A stretch of 64,000 nucleotides of DNA from Bordetella parapertussis (GCA_945877235.1 CAMCRF010000009.1:15004-79003), one strand, 5' to 3'; numbered from the stretch's first letter, positions 1 through 14,637 are shown. Made by a program: numbers and translations. The notes: a model not told the origin generated them from the sequence alone.

Positions 1-147
1 CATGCCGAGCGTGACCCTATTTATAGGGAGATGGCAGACTACGTTCTGCCTGCGAGCCGTGGATCATTGGCCCATGTCGTTGCGCACCTGGTTGAACATT
101 TGTCAGAGCGAGGCTGGGCCCTCAAGGAGTCGGAGAATTCACTATGA
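1..147 (+). CDS. aroK: Shikimate kinase, C-terminal fragment
   Basis: Frame 1 is open from the window edge to a TGA at 145-147 and encodes 48 residues beginning [19 protein letters not shown]. The pattern [12 protein letters not shown] is typical of the C-terminal lid and helix region of shikimate kinase, which phosphorylates shikimate with ATP. The 5' end lies outside the window, so the Walker A region cannot be checked. The stop overlaps the aroB start by four bases (ATGA), the usual aroK-aroB coupling in proteobacteria. The identification rests on the C-terminal motif plus the neighbour. Confidence 0.85.
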   Translation, partial: HAERDPIYREMADYVLPASRGSLAHVVAHLVEHLSERGWALKESENSL

Positions 148-1247
148 AGGGTTTGCTCACCACCTTGTCAGTGGCGTTGGGAGATCGACAGTACCCCATC
201 CAGATCGGCCAGGGCCTTTTGGGTCAGCCCGAGGTTTGGCGGCCCTTGATTCGCTCGCGGCAGGTCGCGATTGTTACGAACACCACCGTTGGGCCGCTTT
301 ACCTTGAAACACTGCAGTCTGCCTTGGCACACCTTGGGCTGGTACCCCTGGTCATTGAACTTCCTGATGGTGAGGTCTACAAGACCTTTTCAAGCCTTCA
401 GGTGATCTTCGATCGCCTGATGGAGGCTCGCATGGAGCGCAAGGCGACATTAATTGCTTTGGGCGGCGGCGTTGTGGGTGACATGGCTGGGTTTGCGGCC
501 GCCTGCTACCAACGGGGCATGCCTTTCATTCAGGTGCCCACCACACTGCTCTCGCAGGTGGACTCCTCTGTGGGCGGGAAGACGGCGGTTAACCATCCTT
601 TGGGCAAGAACATGATTGGTGCGTTCTATCAGCCCCAGGCTGTAGTGATCGACATGAATGTCCTCTCAACGCTCCCGGATCGGGAGCTCTCTGCAGGATT
701 GGCAGAAGTCATCAAGATGGGTTGCATCCTGGATGCAGACTTTTTCGCGTGGCTGGAGGGGCACATGGATGCATTGTGCGCGCGCGATCCCCAGGCCCTC
801 TCCATGGCCATTGAGCGCTCGTGTGCGCTCAAGGCGCTGGTGGTGGCGCAAGATGAGCGTGAGTCTACTGGGCGACGTGCGTTGCTCAATTTTGGACACA
901 CCTTTGGCCATGCCATTGAGGCCGGCCTGGGATTTGGGGTTTGGCTGCACGGGGAGGCGGTGGGGTGTGGAATGGTAATGGCCAGTCATCTCTCTCAACA
1001 GCTGGGTCTGCTGAGCGATGCACAGCGAAATCGCGTCATTCGCCTGGTCGAGCGCGCAGGCTTGCCGACGCGAGGGCCAGACTGGTCCACGGAGACTTAC
1101 CTCGAATGGATGGCCCACGACAAAAAGGCAGAGGCAGGAGAGATTCGCTACATCGTGCTCAATGGCCTGGGGTCTGCTCGCCTCTCGACAGCGAGCCAGG
1201 CTCAGGTGGGTTTGGCGCTTGAGCAGCACCGAGGGGAGTGGGTATGA
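144..1247 (+). CDS. aroB: 3-dehydroquinate synthase
   Basis: This 367-residue protein has the normal family length. It converts DAHP to 3-dehydroquinate, the second step of the shikimate pathway, using NAD and a divalent metal. Visible signatures are the glycine-rich NAD loop GGGVVGD (about residues 107-113), [19 protein letters not shown] (about 132-150), the [11 protein letters not shown] segment carrying a metal-binding Glu, and the metal-binding histidines in [11 protein letters not shown] and LHGEAVG. The ATG lies in a 4-bp overlap with aroK, so the two are probably translated from one message. dgt follows with another 4-bp overlap. Confidence 0.97.
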   Translation: MKGLLTTLSVALGDRQYPIQIGQGLLGQPEVWRPLIRSRQVAIVTNTTVGPLYLETLQSALAHLGLVPLVIELPDGEVYKTFSSLQVIFDRLMEARMERKATLIALGGGVVGDMAGFAAACYQRGMPFIQVPTTLLSQVDSSVGGKTAVNHPLGKNMIGAFYQPQAVVIDMNVLSTLPDRELSAGLAEVIKMGCILDADFFAWLEGHMDALCARDPQALSMAIERSCALKALVVAQDERESTGRRALLNFGHTFGHAIEAGLGFGVWLHGEAVGCGMVMASHLSQQLGLLSDAQRNRVIRLVERAGLPTRGPDWSTETYLEWMAHDKKAEAGEIRYIVLNGLGSARLSTASQAQVGLALEQHRGEWV

Positions 1248-2404
1248 GTCGCATGCAGGTGGCAGCCTACGCAGCGCAGTCTGAGGCCTCACGGGGGCGC
1301 GTGCACTCCGAGCCAACGCCGGCGGGCCGATCTGAGTTTCAGCGTGATCGGGATCGCATTGTCCATGCCACGGCGTTCAGGAAGCTTTTGTATAAAACCC
1401 AGGTCTTCGTCAATCATGAGGGCGATCTCTACCGCACTCGGCTTACGCACAGCCTCGAGGTGGCTCAGATTGCGCGATCTGTGGCGCGCCGCCTTGCACT
1501 CGATGAGGAGCTGACCGAGGCCATCTGTCTGGCGCACGACCTCGGGCACACCCCGTTTGGTCATGCGGGGCAGCATGCCCTTAATGCATGCCTTAAGGAG
1601 CACGATCCCCAGGGAGAGGGCTTTGAGCACAATCTCCAGAGCCTGCGAGTGGTCGATCAGCTCGAGCGGCGGTATGCCGAGTTTGACGGCTTGAACCTAT
1701 GCTTCGAGACGCGAGAGGGCATTCTGAAGCACTGCTCGCGAAGGGCTGCCCTCAAGCTCGGGCCGCTGGCGCTGCGGTTTTTGGAAGGGGGGTCGCCATC
1801 GCTCGAGGCTCAGCTCGCCAATGTCTCCGACGAAGTGGCCTACAACCACCACGACCTGGATGACGGGCTGCGCTCAGGGCTATTGAGTTTGGAGCAGATT
1901 CTCGTCCTTCCAATGGTTCGGCGCCACTTCGATGGGGTGTACCGACGTTTTCCCCAGATTCAGCCCGACCGTGTTGTGCCCGAAATGATTCGGGCCATGA
2001 TCAATGAGCAGGTCGACGATTTGGTGGCGCAGACCCGATCGCAGCTCCAGGGCCACGGGGTGGAGACTTGCAACGATGTACGCAAGGCTCCGCCACTGGT
2101 TGCCTTCTCTGGGCCTTTGGCCCAGGAGGTTCGGGAGGTCAAGCAGTTCTTGTTTCAGAACTTGTATCGCCACCCACGCGTCGTTGCGGTGACCGATGTC
2201 GCCGAGGGCGTGCTCAAAGACCTTTTCACTTGGCACTTCGATCGGGCGCAGCGATGCCCCGATCAGTATGAGAGCAGTGAGCAAATGCTGCGACATGTGG
2301 CTGATGAAGTCGCGGGCCTCACCGACCGTCAGGCCATGCTTCTGCACGATCAGGTATTCCCTGGTCGTGCACAGTGGCCCCACCGCAGCGCATCAGGGGC
2401 ATGA
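1244..2404 (+). CDS. dgt: dGTPase-like HD-domain triphosphohydrolase
   Basis: This 386-residue HD-superfamily protein resembles deoxyguanosinetriphosphate triphosphohydrolase, which cleaves dNTPs to the deoxynucleoside and tripolyphosphate. The metal-binding H...HD...D signature is intact: [14 protein letters not shown] (about residue 65) and [14 protein letters not shown] (about residue 95), followed by [16 protein letters not shown] chose ATG 1244 rather than the in-frame GTG at 1238. The purine-rich AGGGGAG at 1232-1237 is then correctly spaced, and the start overlaps the aroB stop as ATGA. The proteobacterial type-2 family is often annotated only as dGTPase-like, so substrate preference is inferred. 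Confidence 0.93.
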   Translation: MSRMQVAAYAAQSEASRGRVHSEPTPAGRSEFQRDRDRIVHATAFRKLLYKTQVFVNHEGDLYRTRLTHSLEVAQIARSVARRLALDEELTEAICLAHDLGHTPFGHAGQHALNACLKEHDPQGEGFEHNLQSLRVVDQLERRYAEFDGLNLCFETREGILKHCSRRAALKLGPLALRFLEGGSPSLEAQLANVSDEVAYNHHDLDDGLRSGLLSLEQILVLPMVRRHFDGVYRRFPQIQPDRVVPEMIRAMINEQVDDLVAQTRSQLQGHGVETCNDVRKAPPLVAFSGPLAQEVREVKQFLFQNLYRHPRVVAVTDVAEGVLKDLFTWHFDRAQRCPDQYESSEQMLRHVADEVAGLTDRQAMLLHDQVFPGRAQWPHRSASGA

Positions 2405-2408
2405 CCTC

Positions 2409-3098
2409 TTGGCTCGGCGGCCAAGGCTTGCATTGGGGGGGCGTCTGATCCATGTCCAGCAGAGATCACGCCCCGATGCGCCACTCGCCTTCGACGCACA
2501 GGATCGAACGGCGTACTTAGAGTGCCTCTTTGATGCGGCCCTGGGATTGGGCCTCTCGATTCATGCCTGGAGTGTCACGGGCCAGGAGGCCAATTGGCTT
2601 GTGACCCCTCAGCGCGCGACAGCCCTTGCCGAGGCGGTGCAACAGATTGGCCGGCGCTATGTGCGCATGCTCAACGATCGATGGGCCCGCAGGGCCAGCC
2701 CCTTCGATGGCCGTTATCGCGCGTATTGGCTCAGCGAGCCCAGTCATGCCCTTTGGGTGATGCGTTGGATCGATCACCGTGCAGTTCGTGAGGGGCTCGT
2801 GGGTCAGCCCTCGGACTGGCCTTGGTCGAGTGCGGGCGTGCTGCAAGGGCATCGGGCTGTACCTCCTCGAGTGCCCTTTGTGGCCTTGCCCAGTTATTGG
2901 GCCTTGGGCAATACCCCGTTTGAGCGTGAGCAGGCCTATGCGCACCTGGAGTGGCAGGGGCGGGACTTTTCAGACGCTTTGAGCCTTGGGCTGAGTCAGG
3001 GCCGCCCCATGCTGACCGAGCAAGAGTGGGCTGCCTTGCCCGAAGCAGACCGGCTGGTTTGGCAGCGACGTCCCAGAGGTCGCCCCCGAAAATCTTGA
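2409..3098 (+). CDS. REP-associated tyrosine transposase-like protein (HUH motif lost)
   Basis: This protein of about 229 residues has the Y1_Tnp/RAYT fold. Its N-terminus ARRPRLALGGRLIHVQQR matches the usual RAYT opening, so I start it at TTG 2409, five bases after the dgt stop. Aligned with the usual HAYVLMPNHVHLLLTP block, this protein reads HAWSVTGQEANWLVTP (residues 52-67), so the metal-binding HUH has become E-A-N. A Tyr in the expected nucleophile helix remains (about Y84, QQIGRRYVRML). Substitution-prone active-site residues with an intact frame suggest a DNA-binding remnant or domesticated protein rather than an active transposase. The tail RRPRGRPRKS is basic and AT-hook-like. The exact start is uncertain. 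Confidence 0.75.
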   Translation: MARRPRLALGGRLIHVQQRSRPDAPLAFDAQDRTAYLECLFDAALGLGLSIHAWSVTGQEANWLVTPQRATALAEAVQQIGRRYVRMLNDRWARRASPFDGRYRAYWLSEPSHALWVMRWIDHRAVREGLVGQPSDWPWSSAGVLQGHRAVPPRVPFVALPSYWALGNTPFEREQAYAHLEWQGRDFSDALSLGLSQGRPMLTEQEWAALPEADRLVWQRRPRGRPRKS

Positions 3099-3110
3099 TC
3101 TCTGTTGTGT

Positions 3111-3174
3111 CCCTATTATTTAGGGGAGAGGCGGCGCGCAATCTTTAAAATATGGTCTGACCCCATTTAAATCC
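3111..3174. repeat. Possible RAYT-linked palindromic element
   Basis: Just behind the RAYT-like gene, the spacer before gltB holds a small inverted repeat, CCCTA-TTATT-TAGGG (3111-3125). It is followed by an AT-rich segment with ATGGTCTGACCCC (about 3151-3165) flanked on both sides by TTTAAA. Short palindromes and GGGGTCAGAC-like motifs commonly lie next to RAYT genes, so this may be a relic recognition element. Only one copy is visible in the window, so calling it a repeat is inference. Confidence 0.3.
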
Positions 3175-3251
3175 CAGTGCTGGTGCCCACAGCCGTGCGA
3201 TTCGCCCGATAATTCGAGTCCCTTTTGTCATAGCGCTGTCAAGGAGTCAGG

Positions 3252-6200
3252 ATGGGCATCCCCGCATTCGGTTTATACGACCCCTCTCATGAGCACGACG
3301 CCTGCGGGGTGGGATTTGTGGCCCATATCCGTGGCCAAAAGTCACACGCCATCGTCGAGCAGGGTCTGCAGATTCTCAAGAATCTCGACCATCGCGGTGC
3401 AGTGGGCGCAGACGCGCTTATGGGAGACGGGGCGGGGCTGCTCATGCAACTTCCCGACATCCTGTTTCGTGAGGAGATGGCGCGCCAAGGCGTTCAGCTT
3501 CCCCCGCTCGGAGAATACGGAGTCGGCATGGTGTTTCTGCCGAAGGAGCATGCCTCTCGTTTAGCCTGCGAGCGGGCGCTGGAGCGCGCGGTTGTCGCAG
3601 AGGGCCAAGTCCTCTTGGGGTGGCGAGATGTTCCCACCGATGCCAGCATGCCCATGTCCCCCCGGGTGCGAGACCGCGAGCCCATCATGCGGCAGATCTT
3701 CATTGGTCGCGGCGACGATGTCATTGTGCAAGACGCGCTCGAGCGCAAGCTCTATGTCATTCGCAAGACGGCTTCGAGCGCCATTCAGGGCTTGGGACTC
3801 AAGCATGGCAAGGAGTACTACGTGCCTTCCATGTCGAGTCGCACCATCGTCTACAAGGGTCTGCTCCTGGCCGATCAAGTCGGCATTTACTACAAAGACC
3901 TCTCCGACCCGCGCTGCACCTCGTCACTGGCGCTGGTGCATCAGCGCTTCTCGACCAACACTTTCCCCGAATGGCCGTTGGCTCACCCCTACCGCATGGT
4001 GGCGCACAACGGAGAGATCAACACCGTTAAGGGCAACTACAACTGGATGCGGGCCCGCGAGGGCGTGATGCGATCGGCCGTGTTGGGTGACGATCTGCAA
4101 AAGCTCTACCCAATCAGCTTTGCCGGCCAGTCCGATACAGCCACGTTCGACAACTGCCTTGAGCTGTTGGTGGCTGCTGGCTACCCCATGGCGCATGCGG
4201 TCATGATGATGATCCCCGAGCCTTGGGAGCAGCACGCCACCATGGATGCCTCACGCCGGGCGTTCTACGAGTACCACGCGTCCATGATGGAGCCCTGGGA
4301 CGGTCCTGCATCGATTGTGTTCACCGACGGTCGTCAGATCGGGGCAACTCTCGACAGAAATGGGCTGCGTCCTTCACGTTACTGCATCACCGATGACGAC
4401 CTGGTGATCATGGCGAGCGAGTCGGGTGTGCTGCCGGTTCCGGAGGACAAGATCGTTCGCAAATGGCGTTTGCAACCCGGGAAGATGTTCCTCATTGACC
4501 TGGAGCAGGGTCGCATGATCCACGACGAGGAGCTCAAGGCCAGCCTCGCCCAGTCGCGTCCGTACCGACAGTGGATTGAGAACGTGCGGGTGTCATTGCA
4601 GAGCCTTGGCGACGAGCCTTCAGCGGTCACAGCGCCCGCGAGTGATATTCCGCTGCTGGATCGACAGCAGGCCTTTGGCTACACCCAGGAAGACCTCAAG
4701 TTCCTCATGGCGCCTATGGCCAAGGCGGGAGAGGAAGCAGTCGGCTCCATGGGCAACGATTCCCCGCTTGCTGTCCTCTCGGACATGCCAAAGCCACTGA
4801 CGAGTTATTTCAAGCAGCTCTTTGCACAGGTGACCAACCCACCTATTGACCCGATTCGTGAGGCGATCGTGATGTCCTTGGTCTCGTTTGTGGGGCCAAA
4901 GCCAAACCTGCTCGACATCAATCAGGTCAATCCGCCACTTCGGCTCGAGGTTAAGCAGCCCATTCTGGATTTTGCCGACATGGACCGCCTGCGTGCAGTG
5001 GCGCAGCACACCCGGGGCAAGTTCAAGAGCCAGTCGATTGACATCACCTACCCTGTGGTCTGGGGTAAGGAGGGGGTCGAGGCGCGACTGGCGACCCTCT
5101 GTGCTGAGGCTGTGGATGCGATCGCTGCGGGCGCAAACATTCTCATCCTCACCGACCGTACGGTGAGCGTTGAGCGCGTGGCCATCCCGGCGCTTCTGGC
5201 CTTGTCTGCTGTGCACCAGCATTTGGTTCGGGTGGGCAAGCGCACCCTGGCTGGCCTGGTTGTGGAAACAGGCTCGGCCCGCGAGGTGCACCACTTTGCC
5301 GTCCTCGCTGGCTACGGTGCGGAGGCCATCCATCCCTACCTCGCCATGGAGACCATTGCCAACATGCAGGCCGGTCTGGTGGGGGACCTCAGCCCCGAGA
5401 AGGCCATTGCCAATTACGTAAAGGCCATCGGCAAGGGCCTCTCCAAGATCATGTCCAAGATGGGCATTTCAACCTACATGTCCTACTGTGGCGCACAGAT
5501 CTTTGAGGCCATCGGACTCAACCAAGAGACCATCGACCGTTACTTCCCCAACACGCCCAGCGCGGTAGGCGGAATGGGGGTGTTCGAAATTGCCGAGGAG
5601 GCCATTCGGACGCATCAGAAGGCCTTTGGCAAGGACCAGGTCCTGCAAGGCATGCTCGAAACCGGCGGCGAGTACGCCTGGCGGGTGCGCGGTGAGGCCC
5701 ACCTCTGGACCCCCGACTCGATTGCCAAGCTTCAGCACGCCACCCGGTCCAATCAGTTCTCTACCTACAAAGAGTACGCACAGCTCATCAACGACCAGAG
5801 CAAGCGCCACATGACGCTGAGGGGTCTGTTTGAATTCAAAGTGGACCCCGCGCGCGCCATCCCCCTCGACGAGGTGGAGCCTGCAGCTGAGATCGTAAAG
5901 CGATTCGCCACGGGCGCCATGTCACTGGGGTCCATCTCTACAGAAGCCCATGCCACGCTGGCTGTTGCCATGAATCGTATCGGCGGCAAGTCCAACACCG
6001 GTGAGGGTGGTGAGGACAAGCGCCGCTACCGCGATGAGCTCAAGGGGATTGCCATTCAGAACGGCGCCACCTTGGGGTCGGTCATTGGAGCCGAAAAGGT
6101 CGAGAGCGACATTGCACTCAAAGCGGGCGATAGCCTGCGATCGAAGATCAAACAGGTGGCCTCCGGCCGATTCGGCGTGACCACGGAGTACTTGGTGTCG

Positions 6201-7925
6201 GCTGATCAGATCCAGATCAAAATGGCCCAAGGCGCAAAGCCCGGCGAGGGAGGGCAGCTGCCTGGCGGCAAGGTCTCTGACTACATCGGCGAGCTGCGAC
6301 ACTCTGTGCCTGGTGTCGGTCTCATCTCGCCTCCTCCGCACCATGACATCTACTCGATCGAGGATCTGGCCCAGCTTATTCACGATCTTAAGAATGTCGC
6401 TCCGAGCGCAGACATTTCTGTGAAGCTGGTGTCTGAAATTGGTGTTGGCACGGTGGCAGCCGGCGTGGCCAAGGCCAAGGCGGACCACGTGGTCATCGCT
6501 GGCCACGATGGCGGCACGGGCGCGTCTCCGCTCTCTTCAATCAAGCATGCAGGATCGCCCTGGGAGATTGGCCTGGCCGAAACCCAGCAGACGCTGGTGC
6601 TCAACGGCCTGCGAAGCCGCATTCGCGTTCAAGCTGATGGCCAGATGAAGACCGGCCGCGACGTGGTGGTTGCTGCCATGTTGGGCGCCGATGAAATGGG
6701 CTTTGCCACTGCACCTCTGGTGGTCGAGGGCTGCATCATGATGCGTAAATGCCATCTGAACACCTGCCCAGTCGGCGTCGCGACCCAGGACCCACAGCTG
6801 CGTAAGAAATTCCAAGGCAAGCCCGAGCATGTCGTGAACTTCTTCTTCTTTGTTGCTGAAGAGGCTCGGGCCATCATGGCCCAGCTGGGTATTCGCAAGT
6901 TTGAAGATCTGGTTGGACGTGCCGACCTACTCGACACCCGCAAGGGCATTGAGCATTGGAAGGCCAATGGACTGGACTTTAGTCGGCTGCTCGCGGTACC
7001 CCCCGTGAACAGCGTTGAGCAACAGCGACACTCAGAGACCCAAGACCATGGCCTTGAGAAGGCACTCGATGTTCGACTGATCGAGCGCAGTCACGATGCC
7101 ATTCACAAGGGACAGCGCATTCAGTTTATGGAGGTGGCGCGGAATGTGAACCGCACCGTTGGCGCCATGCTCTCGGGAGAGGTCATTCGGCACCATCCCG
7201 ATGGCCTTCCCGATGATTCCATTCGCATCCAGCTTGAAGGCACGGGGGGCCAGTCGTTTGGCGCATTCCTCGCCAAGGGCATTACCCTCTATCTGATTGG
7301 CGATGCCAATGACTACACGGGCAAAGGCATGTCGGGTGGCCGCGTGGTGGTCAGGCCCTCCATTGACTTCCGTGGCATTGCGCACGAGAACATCATCGTC
7401 GGTAACACGGTGCTCTATGGCGCAACGTCGGGTGAGGCATTCTTCCGTGGAGTAGCCGGAGAGCGCTTCGCGGTTCGACTCTCGGGGGCGAATGCTGTGG
7501 TCGAGGGCACGGGGGACCACGGCTGCGAGTACATGACGGGCGGTACTGTGGTGGTGTTGGGGAGAACAGGCCGCAATTTTGCAGCCGGCATGTCCGGGGG
7601 CGTGGCCTATATCTACGATGAGGACGGACAGTTCTCGACCCGATGCAATCTCTCAATGGTCAGTCTGGAGCCTGTGCTATCCGATGCTGAGCAACGAGAC
7701 AAGGTGCCCTCAAGCATTTGGCACCGAGACATGACCGATGAGCAGCAGCTGCGCAAAATGATCGAGGACCACCACCGCTGGACGGGCAGTGTGCGCGCGC
7801 GCGATCTGCTCGATCAGTGGGCAACGTCTCGCTCCAAATTTGTGAAGGTCTTGCCCAACGAGTACAAGCGCGCCTTGGGCGAGATCCATGCCCGTAAGCA
7901 AGCCGCACAGCCCGTCCAGGTCTGA
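3252..7925 (+). CDS. gltB: Glutamate synthase (NADPH) large subunit
   Basis: This 1557-residue alpha subunit of GOGAT makes glutamate from glutamine and 2-oxoglutarate together with GltD. Cys18 in [12 protein letters not shown] is the expected N-terminal nucleophile exposed after propeptide removal. The type II glutaminase domain (with [25 protein letters not shown] split across its active site) covers about residues 18-430. The central domain follows, then the FMN synthase domain with GGTGASP, the 3Fe-4S cysteines in [13 protein letters not shown] (about 1165-1180), and the C-terminal GXGXG domain (about 1290-1490). An AAGGAG ribosome site at 3241-3246 fixes the start. gltD follows after 20 bases. 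Confidence 0.98.
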   Translation: MGIPAFGLYDPSHEHDACGVGFVAHIRGQKSHAIVEQGLQILKNLDHRGAVGADALMGDGAGLLMQLPDILFREEMARQGVQLPPLGEYGVGMVFLPKEHASRLACERALERAVVAEGQVLLGWRDVPTDASMPMSPRVRDREPIMRQIFIGRGDDVIVQDALERKLYVIRKTASSAIQGLGLKHGKEYYVPSMSSRTIVYKGLLLADQVGIYYKDLSDPRCTSSLALVHQRFSTNTFPEWPLAHPYRMVAHNGEINTVKGNYNWMRAREGVMRSAVLGDDLQKLYPISFAGQSDTATFDNCLELLVAAGYPMAHAVMMMIPEPWEQHATMDASRRAFYEYHASMMEPWDGPASIVFTDGRQIGATLDRNGLRPSRYCITDDDLVIMASESGVLPVPEDKIVRKWRLQPGKMFLIDLEQGRMIHDEELKASLAQSRPYRQWIENVRVSLQSLGDEPSAVTAPASDIPLLDRQQAFGYTQEDLKFLMAPMAKAGEEAVGSMGNDSPLAVLSDMPKPLTSYFKQLFAQVTNPPIDPIREAIVMSLVSFVGPKPNLLDINQVNPPLRLEVKQPILDFADMDRLRAVAQHTRGKFKSQSIDITYPVVWGKEGVEARLATLCAEAVDAIAAGANILILTDRTVSVERVAIPALLALSAVHQHLVRVGKRTLAGLVVETGSAREVHHFAVLAGYGAEAIHPYLAMETIANMQAGLVGDLSPEKAIANYVKAIGKGLSKIMSKMGISTYMSYCGAQIFEAIGLNQETIDRYFPNTPSAVGGMGVFEIAEEAIRTHQKAFGKDQVLQGMLETGGEYAWRVRGEAHLWTPDSIAKLQHATRSNQFSTYKEYAQLINDQSKRHMTLRGLFEFKVDPARAIPLDEVEPAAEIVKRFATGAMSLGSISTEAHATLAVAMNRIGGKSNTGEGGEDKRRYRDELKGIAIQNGATLGSVIGAEKVESDIALKAGDSLRSKIKQVASGRFGVTTEYLVSADQIQIKMAQGAKPGEGGQLPGGKVSDYIGELRHSVPGVGLISPPPHHDIYSIEDLAQLIHDLKNVAPSADISVKLVSEIGVGTVAAGVAKAKADHVVIAGHDGGTGASPLSSIKHAGSPWEIGLAETQQTLVLNGLRSRIRVQADGQMKTGRDVVVAAMLGADEMGFATAPLVVEGCIMMRKCHLNTCPVGVATQDPQLRKKFQGKPEHVVNFFFFVAEEARAIMAQLGIRKFEDLVGRADLLDTRKGIEHWKANGLDFSRLLAVPPVNSVEQQRHSETQDHGLEKALDVRLIERSHDAIHKGQRIQFMEVARNVNRTVGAMLSGEVIRHHPDGLPDDSIRIQLEGTGGQSFGAFLAKGITLYLIGDANDYTGKGMSGGRVVVRPSIDFRGIAHENIIVGNTVLYGATSGEAFFRGVAGERFAVRLSGANAVVEGTGDHGCEYMTGGTVVVLGRTGRNFAAGMSGGVAYIYDEDGQFSTRCNLSMVSLEPVLSDAEQRDKVPSSIWHRDMTDEQQLRKMIEDHHRWTGSVRARDLLDQWATSRSKFVKVLPNEYKRALGEIHARKQAAQPVQV

Positions 7926-7945
7926 GTCTAAAGAGAGAGCACATC

Positions 7946-9412
7946 ATGGGAAAAATCACCGGATTTATGGAACTTGAGCGGCTCGATGAGGGCTATGAGG
8001 CCCCCGAGAAGCGACTCAAACACTACAAAGAATTTGTCATTGGGCTGAGTGAGGAACAGGCCACGCAGCAGGCGGCGCGCTGCATGGACTGTGGCATTCC
8101 GTTTTGCAACAACGGCTGCCCAGTCAACAACATCATTCCCGATTTCAACGACCTGGTGTTTCAGCACCAGTGGAAGGCGGCGCTCGATACGCTGCACTCG
8201 ACGAATAATTTCCCCGAGTTCACTGGGCGAATCTGCCCTGCTCCATGTGAAGCTGCATGCACGCTCAATGTCAACGATGACGCCGTGGGTATCAAGTCCA
8301 TCGAACACGCCATCATCGATCGGGGCTGGTCGGAGGGCTGGGTGGTTCCACAGCCGCCTGAGCAGAAGACTGGCAAGCGTGTAGCGGTCGTTGGTTCTGG
8401 CCCAGCGGGTCTTGCCGCGGCTCAGCAGCTTGCTCGCGCCGGTCATGACGTGGTGGTCTTTGAGAAGAACGATCGTGTTGGCGGCCTGCTGCGCTATGGC
8501 ATTCCCGATTTCAAAATGGAAAAGCACCATATCGATCGACGCGTGGCCCAGATGCAAGCGGAGGGGGTGGTCTTTCGCACGGGCGTCCTGGTCGCAAAAC
8601 TGCCCGATGACACGAAGGTCACCAACTGGTCTCAGGAGACCCTCTCACCCGAGGCCTTGGTGGCGGAGTTCGACGCAGTTTTGTTGACGGGAGGCGCCGA
8701 ACAGCCCCGCGATCTTCCTGTGCCTGGGCGAGATCTCCAGGGGGTCCACTTCGCAATGGAATTCCTGCCCGAGCAGAACAAGGTCAATGCAGGGGACACC
8801 CTCAAGGGCCAGCTTCGTGCAGATGGCAAACATGTCATTGTCATCGGTGGGGGTGACACCGGATCTGACTGTGTTGGCACGAGCAATCGCCATGGGGCGG
8901 TGAGCGTTACTCAGTTTGAGCTCATGCCCATGCCGCCTGAGCACGAGAACAAGCCCCTGGTCTGGCCTTACTGGCCCACGAAGCTGCGCACCTCCAGCAG
9001 CCACGAGGAGGGCTGCGAGCGCGAGTTTGCCATCGCGACCAAGGAGTTTCTGGGCGAGAAGGGGCGCTTGACTGGACTCAAGGCGGTGCATGTCGAGTGG
9101 AAGGACGGTCGCATGCAGGAGGTCGAGGGCAGTGAGCAGATCTTCAAAGCGGATCTTGTGCTCTTGGCCATGGGGTTTGTCGCGCCCGTGGGCAGCATTC
9201 TTGAGGCTTTTGGTGTGGAGTGTGATTCCCGCGGAAACGGAAAAGCCGCCACGGATGGGCAGCGGGCCTATGCCACCAATCGGCCCAAGGTATTTGTTGC
9301 CGGTGATATGCGCCGCGGCCAGTCGCTTGTCGTCTGGGCCATCCGTGAAGGGCGACAGGCTGCCCACGCCATCGACGCCCAGCTCATGGGCTCGACTAAC
9401 CTGCCTCGCTAA
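7946..9412 (+). CDS. gltD: Glutamate synthase (NADPH) small subunit
   Basis: This 488-residue beta subunit passes electrons from NADPH through FAD and Fe-S clusters to GltB. Near the N-terminus it has cysteine clusters [17 protein letters not shown] (about residues 47-63) and CPAPCEAAC. It then has the FAD-binding [15 protein letters not shown] (about 152) and the NADPH-binding [11 protein letters not shown] (about 300). An AGAGAG purine run precedes the ATG. It is co-directional with gltB, and the two form the standard gltBD operon. Its last 17 bases overlap the convergent OsmC-family gene. Confidence 0.97.
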   Translation: MGKITGFMELERLDEGYEAPEKRLKHYKEFVIGLSEEQATQQAARCMDCGIPFCNNGCPVNNIIPDFNDLVFQHQWKAALDTLHSTNNFPEFTGRICPAPCEAACTLNVNDDAVGIKSIEHAIIDRGWSEGWVVPQPPEQKTGKRVAVVGSGPAGLAAAQQLARAGHDVVVFEKNDRVGGLLRYGIPDFKMEKHHIDRRVAQMQAEGVVFRTGVLVAKLPDDTKVTNWSQETLSPEALVAEFDAVLLTGGAEQPRDLPVPGRDLQGVHFAMEFLPEQNKVNAGDTLKGQLRADGKHVIVIGGGDTGSDCVGTSNRHGAVSVTQFELMPMPPEHENKPLVWPYWPTKLRTSSSHEEGCEREFAIATKEFLGEKGRLTGLKAVHVEWKDGRMQEVEGSEQIFKADLVLLAMGFVAPVGSILEAFGVECDSRGNGKAATDGQRAYATNRPKVFVAGDMRRGQSLVVWAIREGRQAAHAIDAQLMGSTNLPR

Positions 9413-9821
9413 GCACCGTCTCCACGTGAATCTGCCCCTCCATCAGACGATGGATGGGGCATTTGTTGGCGATCTCGATGAGCCGAGCGCGCTGCTCCTC
9501 AGCAAGATTGCCAATCACCGAAACCGTGCGACGCAGACGATAGTGAATGCGCCCGTCGTCTTCTCTGGCCTCTGACACCCGATCGACCTGACAGTCGATG
9601 CGTTTTACATCCCAGTCTGGTTTGCGACGCAGGTAGAGTTCCAGCGTGAGCACGGTGCAGGCGGCCAATGCAGAGTCCAGCAGGTCGTGCGGGTCGGGGG
9701 CGGCGTCATGCGAGCCGAGGTGTTTCGGGACGTCCGAGGTCCAGGCGTGGCGGCCATTGGTGAGGCTAGTGATCAGCCCCGTGTCGCGGTGTAGAAAGGC
9801 TTGAATACGCGCTTCGTTCAT
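9396..9821 (-). CDS. OsmC family peroxide-reductase-like protein
   Basis: This is a protein of about 141 residues of the OsmC/Ohr superfamily. Both redox cysteines are in the expected contexts, [12 protein letters not shown] and [12 protein letters not shown]. Members reduce organic or hydrogen peroxides through these thiols, but the physiological substrate of this one is unknown. I start it at the ATG at 9821 because GGATAGG lies just upstream on the minus strand and the protein then begins MNEARIQAF; an extended upstream frame looks untranslated. It converges on gltD, overlapping by 17 bases, and is divergent from the histidine phosphatase gene. Confidence 0.85.
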   Translation of the reverse strand: MNEARIQAFLHRDTGLITSLTNGRHAWTSDVPKHLGSHDAAPDPHDLLDSALAACTVLTLELYLRRKPDWDVKRIDCQVDRVSEAREDDGRIHYRLRRTVSVIGNLAEEQRARLIEIANKCPIHRLMEGQIHVETVLSEAG

Positions 9822-10464
9822 GGAACCTATCCGTCCTTGGGTCGTCTTGAGAATCAACATTGAAGCAGAGAGGCGGTAACGTGACAAATCCCAATCGTCG
9901 GCAAGGACTTCGCGCCTTGGGCCTCATGGCTGTCTTGGGCTCACAGTTCACACGGCCGTTTGTACCCTCCGCCATCGCTACCGCCGCAATTCAAGATTCG
10001 TTGCGCAGGCCCGGCGCCATCCTGTTGATTCGCCACGCGCAGACTGTGTCCGGATTGGGTGACCCCGATGACTTCCGATTGGGTGACTGCTCAACCCAAA
10101 GGAACCTCTCCGAGGAGGGCCGAGTGGCGTCGCGCGCATGGGGCGATTGGCTTCGTCAGATGGGGCTGGTACCCACCGCGGTTCGATCAAGTCAGTGGTG
10201 TCGCTGCCTCGATACAGCGCGCTTGATGTTTCCTCAGCAGACTGTGCAGGAATGGGTTGCGCTGAATTCGTTCTTTCAGGGGCATGGCAATCGAGATGCG
10301 CAACTGCTCATGGCACGCCAGGCAGCAAAGGCGCGTGCACGCAATGTCCCAGGGTTCGAGGTCTGGGTGACCCATCAGGTCGTGATCTCAAGCCTTACAG
10401 GTCAATACACCAGCATGGGCGAGGCCATTGTGGCGCGGGGTGTTGAGGACGCATCCGCAAACCT

Positions 10465-13320
<2,856 letters not shown>

Positions 13321-13358
13321 GGGAAGAAGCCTAGGCCAATCCACTACTATAGCGAGCC

Positions 13359-14579
13359 ATGAGTCCTTCTCCTGAACCGACGCTCACCCTCACCTCACAG
13401 GAGCGAACTGCCAGCCTTGGGCTCGCATCGGTCATTGGGCTGCGGATGCTGGGCCTCTTTCTGATGCTGCCTGTGCTGGCGATTGGCGCGGGCACGCTCT
13501 CCGGCGGCCATGACCCGGTCTGGCTGGGCCTGGCGATGGGCGCATATGGGCTGACTCAGGCCGTGCTTCAGATCCCCTTTGGCATGGCTTCAGATCGATG
13601 GGGACGCCGCCCTGTCATTCTCCTGGGTCTTGCTGTATTTGTGTTGGGCAGTGTGGTCTGTGCGCTGTCCTCGAGTATTGAAATGCTCGTGTTTGGCCGA
13701 GCCCTCCAAGGTGCGGGTGCCGTGTCTGCCGCCGTCAGTGCCTATCTGTCTGACTTGACCCGAGAGTCTGTGCGCACTCGGGCGATGGCCATGGTCGGCG
13801 CTGCAATTGGGCTCTCCTTTGCGCTCTCGATGGTGATTGCGCCCCCACTCTTCGGACTCTGGGGGCTTGCAGGTCTGTTTGCCTTTACCGCGGGCTTGGC
13901 CATATTGGCGATGGCCGTCGTGCTGAGGCTGCCCACCCCATCCCAGCGGCCGCCAGAGGGTCGCTTGCCGTGGGCCAAGCTTTTGGGTCATGGGCAGCTC
14001 CAAAGGCTCAATCTGGGCATTTTCACCATGATGGCGATTCAGACCAGCCTTTTCGTAGCAATTCCTCAGGCGCTTGTTGGGCTCGACTTGCCGGTGTCCG
14101 ATCACTGGCAGGTTTACCTGCCACTCATGCTTTTGGCCTTTGCACTGATGGTGCCTCCGATCATTTGGGCGGAACGCAAAGGACGGTTTAAACCCGTTTT
14201 CTTGGCCTCCATTGGGCTTCTCGTGTTGGCGATGGCGTTGTTTCTCACCGCCAGACCCTTTTGGACTTGGATGTTGGCCATTGCTGTTTTTATGTTGGGC
14301 TTTAATCTGCTCGAGGCGCTATTGCCCTCTTGGGTGTCACGCCTTGCTCCGACCGGGCAACGAGGGCAGGCGATGGGCGTCTACAACACCAGTCAGTCCT
14401 TGGGTCTCTTTGTCGGGGGTCTTGCAGGGGGTTTGGCTCTGTCTCAGGCAGGCCTTACAGGGGTTTTCTGGCTCTGCGGCGGGTTGGCCTTGTTTTGGGG
14501 CATGATGTCTCTTGGATTGCACGAGATCGGGCCTCGATCTCGTCTGATCGAGCCAGAGGCTCAGCCAATCGAAGGCTAG
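13359..14579 (+). CDS. MFS transporter (drug-efflux type)
   Basis: This 406-residue integral membrane protein has about 12 hydrophobic segments. The MFS loop 2-3 motif is visible as [15 protein letters not shown] (near residue 75), and motif C-like glycines and prolines occur in the fifth helix ([17 protein letters not shown]). It resembles the YajR/drug:H+ antiporter branch but ends without an obvious extra C-terminal domain. The substrate is unknown. It lies between uvrA and ssb, a placement common in Burkholderiales, and its promoter must overlap the uvrA start region. Confidence 0.88.
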   Translation: MSPSPEPTLTLTSQERTASLGLASVIGLRMLGLFLMLPVLAIGAGTLSGGHDPVWLGLAMGAYGLTQAVLQIPFGMASDRWGRRPVILLGLAVFVLGSVVCALSSSIEMLVFGRALQGAGAVSAAVSAYLSDLTRESVRTRAMAMVGAAIGLSFALSMVIAPPLFGLWGLAGLFAFTAGLAILAMAVVLRLPTPSQRPPEGRLPWAKLLGHGQLQRLNLGIFTMMAIQTSLFVAIPQALVGLDLPVSDHWQVYLPLMLLAFALMVPPIIWAERKGRFKPVFLASIGLLVLAMALFLTARPFWTWMLAIAVFMLGFNLLEALLPSWVSRLAPTGQRGQAMGVYNTSQSLGLFVGGLAGGLALSQAGLTGVFWLCGGLALFWGMMSLGLHEIGPRSRLIEPEAQPIEG

Positions 14580-14637
14580 TGTGCGTGCCCCGGACTCGCT
14601 AGGGTGAGGGCCCGTTTCAAACCATAGGAGAAGATGC

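Noticed and set aside
15..28. Inverted repeat CCCTAT-TT-ATAGGG at the window start
   Set aside because: It lies within the aroK coding sequence, encodes conserved residues (RDPIYRE), and has no partner copy or T-run.
2196..2408. Longer N-terminus for the RAYT-like protein overlapping dgt
   Set aside because: The extra residues do not resemble the family; the canonical ARRPRL opening begins at TTG 2409.
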